A stretch of 64,000 nucleotides of DNA. Origin: Rhexocercosporidium sp. MPI-PUGE-AT-0058 (lineage: Eukaryota > Ascomycota > Leotiomycetes > Helotiales). The stretch spans positions 3,410,001-3,474,000 of the forward strand of contig JAGTJL010000002.1 of the NCBI GenBank assembly GCA_020746875.1. The letters run 5' to 3'. The first letter of the stretch is position 1, and the number at the start of each line of letters is the position of its first letter. This document shows positions 36,393 through 47,999 of the stretch, piece after piece. The notes under the pieces are model-generated. The model searched no databases. It was not told where the DNA came from and saw only the letters and a program-made list of their open reading frames with translations. The position numbers and the translations under genes are program-made.

Positions 36393-37102
36393 TTCAAGCG
36401 AGATTATTTGTTTGTTTTGGGCTTGACAGGTTATGGGAGAGGAAGAATGATGATGAATTCGTTGATGGTATATCGGTGTGATGTTCTGAAGTTCGTCTGT
36501 TTGCCAGTCTAGTGTGTGAGGAACGAGGTGAGGAGAAGTGGGTATGGACTTTCTTTATAAATAAATATCCTTTACTTTAATTACACTTCATGTCGGTGGC
36601 ACCGTTTACTTCTCGGGAGCAAACATCGGTTAGAAGTATTATTATGGTTGGAACATCACGCCGCGGAAGCGAATGTCGTGCCGACTTGACGTCGTTGATT
36701 TTGGTGGCTTGCTTCCCGGCGTGATGTTGGCCCGCAGCCCGCCCCCTTGAGTCTCAGTCCCGGCAAATATGGTGCAACCACTTCAACATCCCGAACGCAG
36801 CTCAGTAACTCATGACATGATGCGTAGATAGCTTGAGGAGAAATTTTCTAGTTAGGTTTGGAGTACCCTGGGTATGAGTGATGAGATTACAGCAAATGAA
36901 AGACTTGGTTGATTAGGCAAAAAAAAACTCGGTCGGTGTTTAGTTGTTGATAAGTTTTTATTGACTGTAATATGGTGACAGTTACGAATGGACTGGATTT
37001 TAGATACATCGATTCAGAGATACACCAATTGTACCTCCAACAATCTTTCACTCAACTGCCCCCCGGATTATGACTGCCAATTTCGTTTATGTAGTCACAT
37101 AA
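36393..37102. other. Intergenic region, nothing recognised
   Basis: The promoter of the epimerase-like gene and the 3' flank of the secreted protein gene. Nothing further supported. Confidence 0.35.
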
Positions 37103-37695
37103 CTAACAGATTAGCCCGTCCTCCACATCTTGGAAATTATGGTGACAAATTACGAGAGAAAAGAGAGGAACGTACAAAGACCCAATAGCACAGTTAAATG
37201 GGGGTCGATAACAGTATGTATCTTTTTGTGCCCCACTGAGACCCTGATATCCATCGCAATTGATATCGCAATAGGTAACAACCCCACCTTGCATGCCGTG
37301 GAAGTTATTGTCGATTTCGACACTGTAGTGGAAGCTATCGGTCGGGAGATTGACACATATATGGTCTCTCGAGTGAGCCCTGTCGTTCATGTTTTGATTA
37401 ATCTGAATCTACTTCAACGGAAGGGAATAGAGATACGATGTCGGCGGGGTCATTTGTGAGGTTTCTATCAGGATGTGCTTACGCTAGGAGGTTTCCGTTG
37501 GGATACATTGAGCCAGGTGGATCGTTGTGGTTGCATGTCGAACGTTCATCTGAGGATTTTCTTGGGTCAGATACTGAAGCATCAGTAGGAGGGTGGGAGT
37601 TTAAGCTTACAGCCACGCCAGTCGAACTCGAGAGCGGAAACCACGCATGTTGAGGACAGAGCTGCAACAGCTACGAGAATGAAGTAAAAATGCAT
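37103..37695 (-). CDS. Small secreted cysteine-rich protein (effector-like), three exons
   Basis: Not visible as a single frame. The ATG at 37695 opens a clear signal peptide (MHFYFILVAVAALSSTCVVS, then ALEFDWRG). Exons 37695-37611, 37549-37483 and 37379-37103, joined by GT..AG introns of 61 and 103 bases, close the frame at 142 residues. The mature part contains about eight Cys, including RSTCNHNDPPGSMYPNG, RDHICVNLPTD, GGVVTYCDINCDGYQG, KDTYCYRPPFNC and a final LIC. A further 3' intron starting GTACGT near 37158 is possible and would change the last 20 residues. Small, secreted and Cys-rich is the profile of fungal effectors or surface proteins; no known fold is recognised. Confidence 0.65.
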
Positions 37696-38963
37696 AATTC
37701 AAAGTTGTTGGGCGACGTTCGTATTTCAGTCTAGAGAGGTTTTGACTGGGGTGATTGAGCAGATGGTTAAACTGATTTAGATCGAGAAGCGGATGGGGGC
37801 GGCGATACTTGATTGCATTCATTTCATGCCATGATGCTCCCCATGGTGAGGCTCTGCGTGTGAATTGGGGTCAAAAGTGTGACAGGAAATCGAGAATGGG
37901 CTATAGTAAAAAATATTGTGTTAAGCACTGTTCCGGAATGCTGTGACGACGCTTGCAACGCTGTGTGAATCTGTCGTCGCTTGATAGGTTCTGCTGTAAG
38001 CGATGCGTTAGAAGAAGAGGGGCATCATGACAGAACGAAAGTCAAAATGAAACTAGGGAAATCAATGTAACAACCCCCAGGCTCTAGTACCTGTATTGGA
38101 ATCGTTTCTGATATGAGAAGTGCGTCCTACCCTGCACCTGTAAAATTCCCTAGCCAAACATGAAGTACTAATATAACGCATGAAAGAGACAACTCCTCAA
38201 AACTACGAATACAAGTCAAGTTCACTACTGGATAATAAGCTAGTGGCCCAACTTCAAGGCTCTAGATCGTTCTATAAAGCCATTATCCTGACCGAGTAGA
38301 AAGTGAGGCGGTTCATACGCTGCGCGAGAGGCAGTGCAACAAATTATCTTCGCTAGCCAGCGCATCTTCCCGTCGCATGTAGCGAAACACAGAACAAGCT
38401 ACAAGACAGGGGAGAATTCGCATGTTTCGGCGCTTCCGTAGGTAGGAGAACCTGGAACGAAATTGGATATTGAAGATGAGTGTCGACGGTAGGGTTGAAT
38501 TCATCAACGACAAGAGGAAGCAGTCATCAACTGGCACTGCGTGCTTCTTTAAAATGTATTTCCTTGAGACTGAAAGGACAATAGAAAGCCTACCCAAGGC
38601 GAGCTGGCCGCTCAGTTACGCTTATGAAGGTATTCTCAGTGAAGCCTTTTGTCTGACTCGAGTGTATGTGTGTAGAGCACGACAGGAACTCGGGGGGCCT
38701 ATGGGATACAGACTGGTGATTAAGTAATGTCCCGTAATAGTGTATCGATATATGCAATACCGCACTGTATCATGCGACATCGCTTGACTTGTTCTGCTAG
38801 GTCTTCCAGCCATCTTCGTTACTGTTCCCGGAGGACGAATTTCGCCCGGACTCAAGGCAGGCACCAAATCATCCATCTATCGTACAACTGTGTCATCAGT
38901 ATATCGGGAAATTGATGAGGTGGGAACGGCGCCGTTCGAAAAATGCGATAAAGTGGTATCACC
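37696..38963. other. Intergenic region, nothing recognised
   Basis: Upstream of the secreted protein gene and downstream of the HET gene. Open frames near 38.3-38.7 kb on both strands have no recognisable content. Confidence 0.35.
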
Positions 38964-40853
38964 TCACACAATCTCAAAGCTCTGCTCTTCATACAAGCCA
39001 CCCCTTTCCAAATCCGTCACCGCTTCTCCCATCATGACGCCCTGCACATATGCCTCGCCAACCAATTTGTACCCCTCCTCCACCGGTCTCAGGACAATGG
39101 GTACACAGGCCCCGAATAATACACAACACAAATCTCCCCTCTTCAAGATCTCGGGCCCGAGACCCGTTCTCCCTTCTCGGGTAGAGAAGAGCTTCCTGCC
39201 GGTGCAAAACCTCGACGTGGCCCAGTAGATCTCATCCAACGATCCCTTCTCAGCAGTCTTGCGCAAAGCTGGTAGCCCTACAGGAGCCAATGTAGCGGTC
39301 ATGGTTTTCTTCAAGGAACTTGACGATGTCGATATGATGTGGAGGCTGAAGGCAGCGAAATCAGCTTCAAATCTAGGGAGGGCTTGGTTGCGAAAGCCAG
39401 CTGTGATGGTTTGACCAATATCTTTGAGAGTTGCGACTTTTGACTTTGTCGACTTCTTGACGGACGTGAAGTTGAGTGCTGTGGTTAGCAGATCATGAAT
39501 GCTCTTTGGTACGGTAAGCCCAGATTTTTTGTCGGGGTTTTCGGTTGATGTGTACTCCTCGATCTCGTCGAGGACGAAGCCTCGAACTTGAAGAACCTTT
39601 CCAGGCATTGTGACTTCTGCGATACACGGCATTCCCGCAGATGCATTATATAGTACGTCATAGTAACGATCACGATATAGTCCCATAGAAAGTACACCTG
39701 CATCGCGACTCCATGATGGCGTCCAAGAGGTCCTATCATGGCTCAGAATACTCCCATCTCTGCCGTGAATGGCAGACAGGAGCCGCAGATCCTTGGTCTG
39801 TTCCAATATCTTTAAAGAAACCTGGAAGAATAGATCATCAGGGGATTTTTTGTAATCCGGTACCGCGACTGGCTTGTCCCCGATTTTTGCGCTTGGGTGC
39901 CCCAATAATGCATAGACATAATCTCGAGAATCCGATGCCTTATGTGCGCGTGTCACTTCCAGCAATTCGAGGAAATCATACTCAGCATCTACCTCTCCAG
40001 CAAGCTCTTTTGACCGAGCTGGGAATGTGGTGAACACATTGGCAATACCAGCAGTGAGCAACCCCAGTTGATCCATCAGCAGCGTTCTCCGCTCCAGCTT
40101 GAGAATGATCCGAATGAGGTCCACGAAGTCGAGCTTTGTGCTCCCAACTAGAGCCTGGACCGACTTTGCCATGCCTACCTCCTGGATGACCCATAGACGA
40201 GTGAACCAAGGAGAGTCGAACAACTGTCCTAGGGTATTGGCGATCAATTGGATTTCCGGATCCCGTTCTTCATGGTGCGTTTGAATCGAGTCTAGACGTT
40301 CCACAAAGCTTCGTAAAGCACCTCGTCGACCGCCGGATGAGACTTCAGATTCTGCAGCACCACCTATAGAGTCATCATCGAACAAGTATTCAAAGTCACC
40401 AGATTTGGGATTCGGAAGATCCAGCCAGACGAGGACACGTGTGGCACTCGCATAGATCTCAGACATCTGCCAGACCTGATATCCGCGCTCATTGATATCA
40501 TTCTGATTGATACATACAGCGTCTGCCCACAACAATCTCGATTTCACAGGATCGCGAATCTTCCATAGCGCATCTCGAAGGTTGGTGGTGACTTTGAGCT
40601 TGCGGTTCTCGCAGCTGATGACCCGCGTATTTGTGCCGCTACCCCACGCGTACGAGATGGCTTCAAAGGGCGGAGCGGTCTCTCGCTCTGATACAGATAA
40701 TGAACACTTGATAATCTCGGTGCCCTCGCCTGGGAAAAGCTCCAGGATGCGGATACTGGTTGTTGTTGGTAGAGGTTCGTGCTCATAGGTGGGCGAAGAG
40801 TAAGAAAAGCGGGGTGGGCTGTCAACTCCGCGTTTTCTCTTTGGGCGTGGCAT
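38964..40853 (-). CDS. HET-domain protein, intact
   Basis: Heterokaryon-incompatibility domain protein of 629 residues, single exon. The ATG at 40853 (MPRPKRKRGVDSPPRFSY) is the first in frame; the open frame continues upstream to 40904 without an ATG. The three HET blocks are seen: FEAISYAWGSGTN near residue 63, LLWADAVCINQNDINERGYQ near residue 105 and WFTRLWVIQEVGMAKS near residue 215. The conserved block SDSRDYVYALLGHPSA follows near residue 315. Such proteins commonly act in recognition of non-self after hyphal fusion; whether this one controls incompatibility is unknown. It differs in sequence from the HET relic at 8.3-10.3 kb, so the two are not a recent duplicate. Confidence 0.93.
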   Translation of the reverse strand: MPRPKRKRGVDSPPRFSYSSPTYEHEPLPTTTSIRILELFPGEGTEIIKCSLSVSERETAPPFEAISYAWGSGTNTRVISCENRKLKVTTNLRDALWKIRDPVKSRLLWADAVCINQNDINERGYQVWQMSEIYASATRVLVWLDLPNPKSGDFEYLFDDDSIGGAAESEVSSGGRRGALRSFVERLDSIQTHHEERDPEIQLIANTLGQLFDSPWFTRLWVIQEVGMAKSVQALVGSTKLDFVDLIRIILKLERRTLLMDQLGLLTAGIANVFTTFPARSKELAGEVDAEYDFLELLEVTRAHKASDSRDYVYALLGHPSAKIGDKPVAVPDYKKSPDDLFFQVSLKILEQTKDLRLLSAIHGRDGSILSHDRTSWTPSWSRDAGVLSMGLYRDRYYDVLYNASAGMPCIAEVTMPGKVLQVRGFVLDEIEEYTSTENPDKKSGLTVPKSIHDLLTTALNFTSVKKSTKSKVATLKDIGQTITAGFRNQALPRFEADFAAFSLHIISTSSSSLKKTMTATLAPVGLPALRKTAEKGSLDEIYWATSRFCTGRKLFSTREGRTGLGPEILKRGDLCCVLFGACVPIVLRPVEEGYKLVGEAYVQGVMMGEAVTDLERGGLYEEQSFEIV

Positions 40854-43800
40854 GCGGGCTGTGTAGGATTTAGAACATGTCGTTAGACTCCTTAATGGTT
40901 TCAATGAGGTCCAATTGGCTGACTCTGGTGGTTTTCATTGATGCAATTGCGCTTTCGGGGCGTCAATGTGTGGGATGAGAGACATGAGGATGGAGTGAGC
41001 GGTCACTCTTGGCAAGTATTATGTCACGTGAATCCAAACTCCTACAAGGTTTTAGGTTATATCTCCAAGGTTGAGGGGAGGGATCGATGATGAGATGCAG
41101 AAGGGGGCTTCTACCGGTTTTTTCATGAGAGCTAGGAAGGCTTTGGAAGAAGGCATGCGGCCTAGCGCTTTATGACACAAAGCTCAAGAGTCAGAACACT
41201 GCATGTTTCTTTCTAGACCAAGCGAGGACGGAACAGCAGCAAGGGATCATTTAGCGAGGACCTGATAACACCACGAGATTCATTTGCAATTTATGCGCTT
41301 TTAGGTCGGTTAGTCTACTAGCGAGGGTGTATTTCGGAAGTGATTTGTCTGTTTACAGATTCTCGATTCTAAGCGAGATTTCCACATTGCAGCCACCACT
41401 CCATAAACTTTGCGAAGCCGCACTTGTACAATCATAAATCCCAAGTTCCAAAGGCACTGTTACTCAATAGCTAAAGTTGACCTGGGAAAGCTTGATTATA
41501 GTGTTCAGGAGGTCGCTTCTCCGGCAACGGACATGATACCTCGGGGCGTTACTACTTAGCTCAGGTCTCGAAGCTGCTTTCTGCTCCTCTACGACCAAGG
41601 TGAGAGATCAAGATGTCAATTATCTACTCCCCGCGCTGCAATAAATTGATAGTAAAAATCATTTCGGCATCATGGAGCAAAACCTCCATGACCAGTCTCC
41701 CCTCCTTCTCCCTTTTTGTTTTGGAATGCAATGTTTAATCATCATGCGGTGCCTTTTTAACTCCCTTAGTAGTCAAGCACCCTCTTGTCACGGCGATGTC
41801 TCTACTTCCAATTTCAGACACGACTTTAACAATTTCCATGAAGTCTTGATTTCCTCGCTCGTCAGTCTTATACCTCGCCAAGCCACATGCCACCGACCAG
41901 GCCTCGCTTAAACACATCATAGAAAGACCGGAGTCAATAATACGTTCCGTGCCACCGACACAGTCGCTGCACTCACAGTGGGATAGAAGCTTAATTATTG
42001 CTTAATATAATGACGCATGTATCAGGCGCGTCGTCATTACCGTTCGCCCGGAGAATCTATGTCTCTTCGCGCTCAAGACATTCAATTTGTAACTTCGCTT
42101 CCCGAACTCGATAATCTGGGCACGATGTGGGCAAGAAGAATAGAAGTACCGGTACACGTCCAATTCAAAATCTGAAATCGACTTCATAGGATGTGAAAAC
42201 TACAATGTGAAACTCGATGACAGCAGCACATCCTTCTGGGGGCCTAGACTAGCCCAAAACTTTCCACACCTCTTCCTCTCCGTCTTGAACTGAGAAGTCA
42301 AAGAATCATCTCACCCCTGCCTTGGAACTTCAAACTTCCCCTACAGTCTCCTCACCGACAATCTCAAAAGGCTCGATCCTGTGTCTTGGCGCCTACTTTT
42401 CCTCATTTGCCGTGGCTTTAAATATCCATCATAGGATCCTAATCGTTTCAAAACTTCTAGTTTTCAAAAGTGACCGCTTTGGATCCTGAAGATTTCAATT
42501 CTCCCAAGAAGTACAAAATATCCTCTCTCATCCAACCCTTCGGCAACATCGAATGTGCTTCTGAAAAAAAAAACTCATGTGTTGCGCCTAGTAATGAGCT
42601 GAGCCATTCACACTACTTGCACCACTCTATTTGAAGTCACCGAAGGTGATAAATGCACATTCACATCCAGTATTTAGCACACGATCTCTCTCTAAGAGAT
42701 GAGAGTGTGTCCCAGAGGCAGGAAAGAGGAACTTTGACAGCAACAAAAACATCAACAACAAGCTCCCCGCTGCAAAAAAGGAGGCCATTCTAGTATTCTT
42801 GATTATGTACAAACTCGTCCCCAGAAGTATCCAGATCATACGAGTCAATCTGATTGGCATTTATAATTTAACTCGTTCCTGCAAACAATAAACACTCGTC
42901 CATATCTCATTCCCACGCTCACTTTTCTCCACAAATTCTCCCAGCCGAGTAGTGTCTGGTTTTGGCGGATGCAGTTTTATGTATACTCGTATACTATACT
43001 ATCTCCGAGGCTAGACCCAGAAGTTCTTCTTCCGTGTGAATCACTATTATCGCGCTTCCCCCTAGATCAAGAAACTTCATATATTCACCTATCTACCTCA
43101 TCTTGTGTAATATAAACCCACGTTCTCTCCTCCTCGTTTGAAAAGCTCAAAAAGCTAGAGGAGAACTTAGGAATATGACGATGCCTGGAAGATTGCACTA
43201 AAGGATCGCATTGAAGATTTCTGCTAAGAGATGTTAGAGGAGAGAGATTTTTATTCAAGGTCTTCAGTCGTTCCTTTTGCGGTATACATTTTGTTGAGGT
43301 CTGTACATTTCTTCTAACAGAAACCACGGAGACAATTGACAACAGATGCACATACGACAGTGAACTCATCGAAACCCTCTCCCACCATTCCAGAGTCAAG
43401 TTGTATCTCGCCTCTCCAACACATCCCCAATCCATTCCCACTCACGCTTGCCGTTCCATTCCTTCCTCCTTTCCCTTTCCCTTTCCCTAAACCCCATCTC
43501 AACGTCTCAACTTCCAAGTCACCGAACACCACATGATCCTACCACAACTACCCAGTACCCAGAACATGACAAATTGTCGTCCCATGAGATCTATAGCTTG
43601 CAACTTCATAAACATGCTTTTCCGCCTCTCGACCACTGACCTCCCACTTCTCTTCCCAGATCTCAATCAATTCCAGATCTCCAGTCCCTCATATCCAACA
43701 CTTCCGAAAGCAAACATCTATCCGTCCCTACTCTAGTCGCAAGACAATTCCTTCACAAATTCATACATCAAAAAAACATACGGAACCAAGACCAACAGTC

Positions 43801-46154
43801 TCCAGACCCTCCAAGACTTCATCTCGATCCACTATACGTCTCCTGTACTTCGATGGCACATGTACTCCGAGACAAGACAAGACCAGACCAGACCATTCAT
43901 AACCAACCTAATAAATCACCCCATTCCTTTCCCCTCCTCTATCACTAGCCACTCCATCCAGCTCTGATGGTATCGTAAAAAAAAAAAGGCAACTAACAAC
44001 AACAGCCAACAACAGACCCTCCAGGATAGAGAGAGAGCTACCCCTACCCAACAGCAACACCGCAATCCTTCTTATCCTTGAGGAAGGATTATCTCCACTC
44101 TATTACATACTTACTTACTTGCACTCACTCACTCTCCTGAAACCTACATACTTAAACGTACCACCAAGCAACCAAGCAACCAAGCAACCTCCCTTCACCA
44201 CTTCCCTCCCTGAGGCTCTCTCCCTTTGTTCTAGTCCCTCCCCTCCCTCTCACCTTCCATCTCCAAGAAACCCCCCCCCTCCTCTCTTCCCAACTCCCCA
44301 CCACCACCACAAAAAAAAAAAAGAAACCCCCCCTCTCGTTTCCCACGGCTACTGTAAGCTAAGATCTATTAGATTAGATTAGATAGAAGAACTCTCTCTC
44401 TCTCTCTCTCCCCTCCCCTCCCCTCCCCTTCCTTCCTCATCCCAAATCCTACGCCCATAATATCCCAAAGATTGACAAGAGATAAAGAAGTCATTATATC
44501 TGTATCTGTATCTGTCACGATACACTCAACTAATTAACCAACCGACCAACCAACAAAAGAAAAAAAATTATCTGCGAAGTTAAAAAAATTAAAATAAAAA
44601 AATTTAAAAAGGGAAAAGGTAGGTGAATATTAACCCGCTTTCCGTTCACTACTCACTACTCACTACTCACTACTCACAACCCACTCAAGCCTACATTAGC
44701 ATCTTTTACTCCATCACCACGAGGCAGAGGCAGGCATGCTCTAAAACCTAGAATGTGGAATCCAGCACCAAGAAACAGATAGAAGGGGGGAACAGCAGAG
44801 AGGTTGAAAAAACAAAAAATGTGTGTGTGTGTGTGTGTGAATTCTTCGTTCGTTCATTTCTATATCAACAGCTAGCTAGCTCTCTGTCTGCTATGCTCTC
44901 TCTCTCTTCTGCACTGCACTGCTCATTCGCTGCTAGACTCTTCTCTCTACTCTCGATACTAATATCATCTCATCTCATCTCTTTGACCTCTTCTCTCTTC
45001 AATATGCTCCCAGCTATCTTTCCTTTTCCTCTCCTTCCCCATCAATGAATTGCACGGAACGAATTCGTATCCGTCTCAACAAAATAATAAGAAAAACAAG
45101 CCAGCACGCAGTAGCAACAGCAAAGTCCACGCGCGCGCGCAGTGCATAACACCTTCCATGCATGCCATCGGAGGTATACAGCCAGGCGGGTGGTAATTCC
45201 CAAACCACATCCACCGTTCCATGCAAGGCAATAATAGCATCTTCAATCTTCTCTGCGAGGGGTAATCCACCTTCTCATCCTTCTCTCCATGCATCTGTAA
45301 GCAAAGCAAAGCAAGCCAAGCCAAAACCAAGTTGAAGAGCAAAGATGACCAAGACCTTCCTTCCAAGCGCCATGCAGATGAGAGATGTGATGAGTAGAGT
45401 AGAGCACAAGCGAAAGCTCAAACTTGCCAAGAATTAAGCAAGCCAGTCCAAATGCGAAAGTGCGTTGTGTAATCCAGGAATTAGAAGGATGCGATAAGAG
45501 GAGGGTATGTAGCGAAGAGGCACCAGAAAGCCAACCCAGAGAAGTCGATCGGGGCGAGGGAAAGCGAAACGATAAGCGACAACCATAGAAACCAAGGAGG
45601 TAGGAGCGACATATGTACGATTGATTCTGTATGGTTGGAGGTCGAGAGGTGGTATCAGATAGAGTGGGTGAGAGTGTCGACGTTGAGGGTGAAGGTGCAG
45701 GATGACGTGACACCTTGAAAAAAGGAAAAAGGGGTAGTGTTCTCGGTTGGGTTGAGCAGATCGTGATAATTTTCATATGCGATCGTTCTCGTTTGTGTAA
45801 TTTTTGATTTCGTGTTTGTTCAGGCATTCAGCCATCAAAAGGAATGTGGGTCCAGGATTCCTGATCCAAGAATTTGAGTAATGACAATCCGCCATCAAGG
45901 GCAGGGATCGGTGATGTAAAGGGCGAAACTCAAAAGTATGCCGATGCAATATGCACGCCAGTACGCCAGAGCAAATAGTGAAAAGAAAGAAGAAAAAAGG
46001 TAAACCGCATACCCATCTTTCGAAGATGGTAGCGAGGACAAGCTCATCAGGAGTTCCAAAGGACGAGTGTCGAAGAAAAGGTTGGCAGGAATTTTCCATG
46101 CCGTAGATTGAACCAAACGCCAGAAATGCCAAAAACGCCGTACCGATGCAGATA
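40854..46154. other. 5.3 kb intergenic region, no gene recognised
   Basis: Long stretch without a supportable gene. From about 43.3 kb it becomes pyrimidine-rich on the plus strand, with poly-A runs, CT and CCCCT tandem runs at 44391-44430, and a (GT)9 run at 44821-44838. Open frames here are Pro/Ser/Leu-rich products of that composition. Confidence 0.45.
44391..44430. repeat. CT microsatellite followed by CCCCT repeats
   Basis: About ten CT units are followed directly by about four CCCCT units. This is a simple sequence repeat read directly from the strand. Confidence 0.9.
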
Positions 46155-47999
46155 TTAGTATGATACCATACGTCGTGCATGCCCTCGATCGTGAATTAGA
46201 CCTGGGGAGGTCATTCCTGACATCATCAGGTCACCACTCGTATTGCCACGGGATCGATTAGGTGCCGTGGGGCTGTCGTCTATTTGTCCTTGTCCAAAAG
46301 CAAAAGTTTGTGCACGACCCAGCTTGGTTCTGTTCTGGCGAAGTCTTCCCATCTCTCTCTCGCAGGTGTATGCATGCTCCTTGGCATCCATCTCCACGTA
46401 GTTCTGTGGGAAGCATCGACTTCTGTGTTCGGAAAAGAAGGTGCTGTATCCCCCATCAAGGATATAGACTTCTGGGTAGGTGAGCTTAGGGTATTGCTCG
46501 GCATTAGTAGAACGGTCTTGTTTTCGTACATGTCGAGCCATGATGGGAGCTCGGTGGGCGGAGTATTCGCAGTGAAAGATTAGTAGTGTTTTGCCAGGCA
46601 GGCTGGTCTCGAAGAGCTGACTGGTGAGAAGTTCCTTGTCGTTGTAATTGACAGCACCGTCAATGTGACCCCCCTCGAACTCGTACTCGAAGCGGCAGTC
46701 AATGATCATTCGTTGATCGAAGCTCGGATCGAATTTCCCATCCAACACCTGGAGCAGGGTATCCTTTGTGATCCTGGGAATACTGTCTGGTTGACCCTCT
46801 TGAAAGAAATGTGGCAGCACTGGTTGATGAAGTTCGTCAACATCCATGACAGTATGGAGGCTGCTTGCCGGGATGTCATCCTTCTTGCCCTTCATCACAT
46901 CCGCTGGGTTCTCGAACATGCTCAACGATCGACGGAATTGCTTTCTAGGCCGAATTAACGGATTAGAAGGCCTTCTAGTGTGATTGCCGATCGGCGAACC
47001 GTTTCGAAAAGAAATCCCATTCATGCTTCCAAAAGGTTTGCTCTGACGCGGAGGACCCATCAGCGAGACCGAAGGGCTGTTGGCTGATTGCGGTCTTCGT
47101 TCCTGTGGGGGTGATTCCATGAAGCACTCTCCAAGAGACATCGAAGTCGTCGTCGACAACTTGCTGCTTCCAGCACCGAAGCGGAAGGGAGGCAATTGGC
47201 TTTCGGGATTTCGAGGGATTGTGTTCGTCGAGTAACCTTTTGTTCTGGGGAGGGAGGGTCGGACCAAGATAGATTTTCTTCGCCTATAATATGATCAGCA
47301 TATATGTCTTGATGTGGAATGTGCAATTCCCGTACTCGAGGCCATTTGGTCTCGGTGCATCCAGAAATGCTGGCCGAGGAGGAGACGAGGGCATCATGAT
47401 ATCCTCACTAACATGCCCTGGTGTAGGGGATTGGACCTCAATCTGCGCTGCAAAATATGGCTGCTTGTGTGGGAGAGGCGAGATATCCATCCTTTCCTCC
47501 AACGGACCTGGGGATGATGACGGTATGGGAGGAGTTGTGACACAGTCTAGACAATGTTAACCCCAGCTCTGTCCCGTATCAATGTGCCATCTTACCCCGA
47601 CCATCAAGTGTTCCAAACAGGTTCGAAGTAAAGAGGGATCTCCGGGGAGTAGGCAATTGAGGGCTGTAATCGTCAGCACAGAAAAAAAAAAGTCAATTGA
47701 GCCCTGGAGAGCAAGCATTACCTCATATCAATGTGGAAGTTCTGGGAAAGATCTGCGGCCAGACTTGCTGTTGGAGAAGAACCACGAACTGGCTTGATCT
47801 GGAAGTAATCGGGCTTGCTCGAGTAATAATCCGGCTTGCTCGACCGCTTCATGCTGAGATCACGGAAGTTGAACGCTCCCGGTCCAAATCCGCTATTCGA
47901 GAGATGTGTGTGAGGGTGTGAGGTGTACATGTTGTCCATTCCCCAGGATGGCATGAAGGAGGGTTGCTGCATGGCAGCTAATGGTGACGAGGCCTCCAT
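46155..47999 (-). CDS. CDC25-type M-phase inducer phosphatase
   Basis: Dual-specificity phosphatase that removes inhibitory phosphate from Cdk1 and triggers mitosis (S. pombe Cdc25, Aspergillus NimT). Exons 47999-47722, 47663-47596, 47546-47336 and 47283-46155 close the frame at 561 residues. The N-terminal half is disordered and Ser/Pro-rich, with many possible SP/TP sites (SPQLPTPRRSLF, SPPRPAF). The C-terminal rhodanese-like domain contains DQRMIIDCRFEYEFEGGHID and the active site HCEYSAHRAP (HCx5R), then VYILDGGYSTFF and SRCFPQNYVEMD, all typical of CDC25. No intron lies within the catalytic domain. It is transcribed away from the long non-coding region, which must contain its promoter and leader. 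Confidence 0.97.

Noticed and set aside
45243..46180. Minus-strand frames of 194 and 135 codons downstream of CDC25
   Set aside because: They lie in the CDC25 3' flank, have no motifs and no consistent splice structure.
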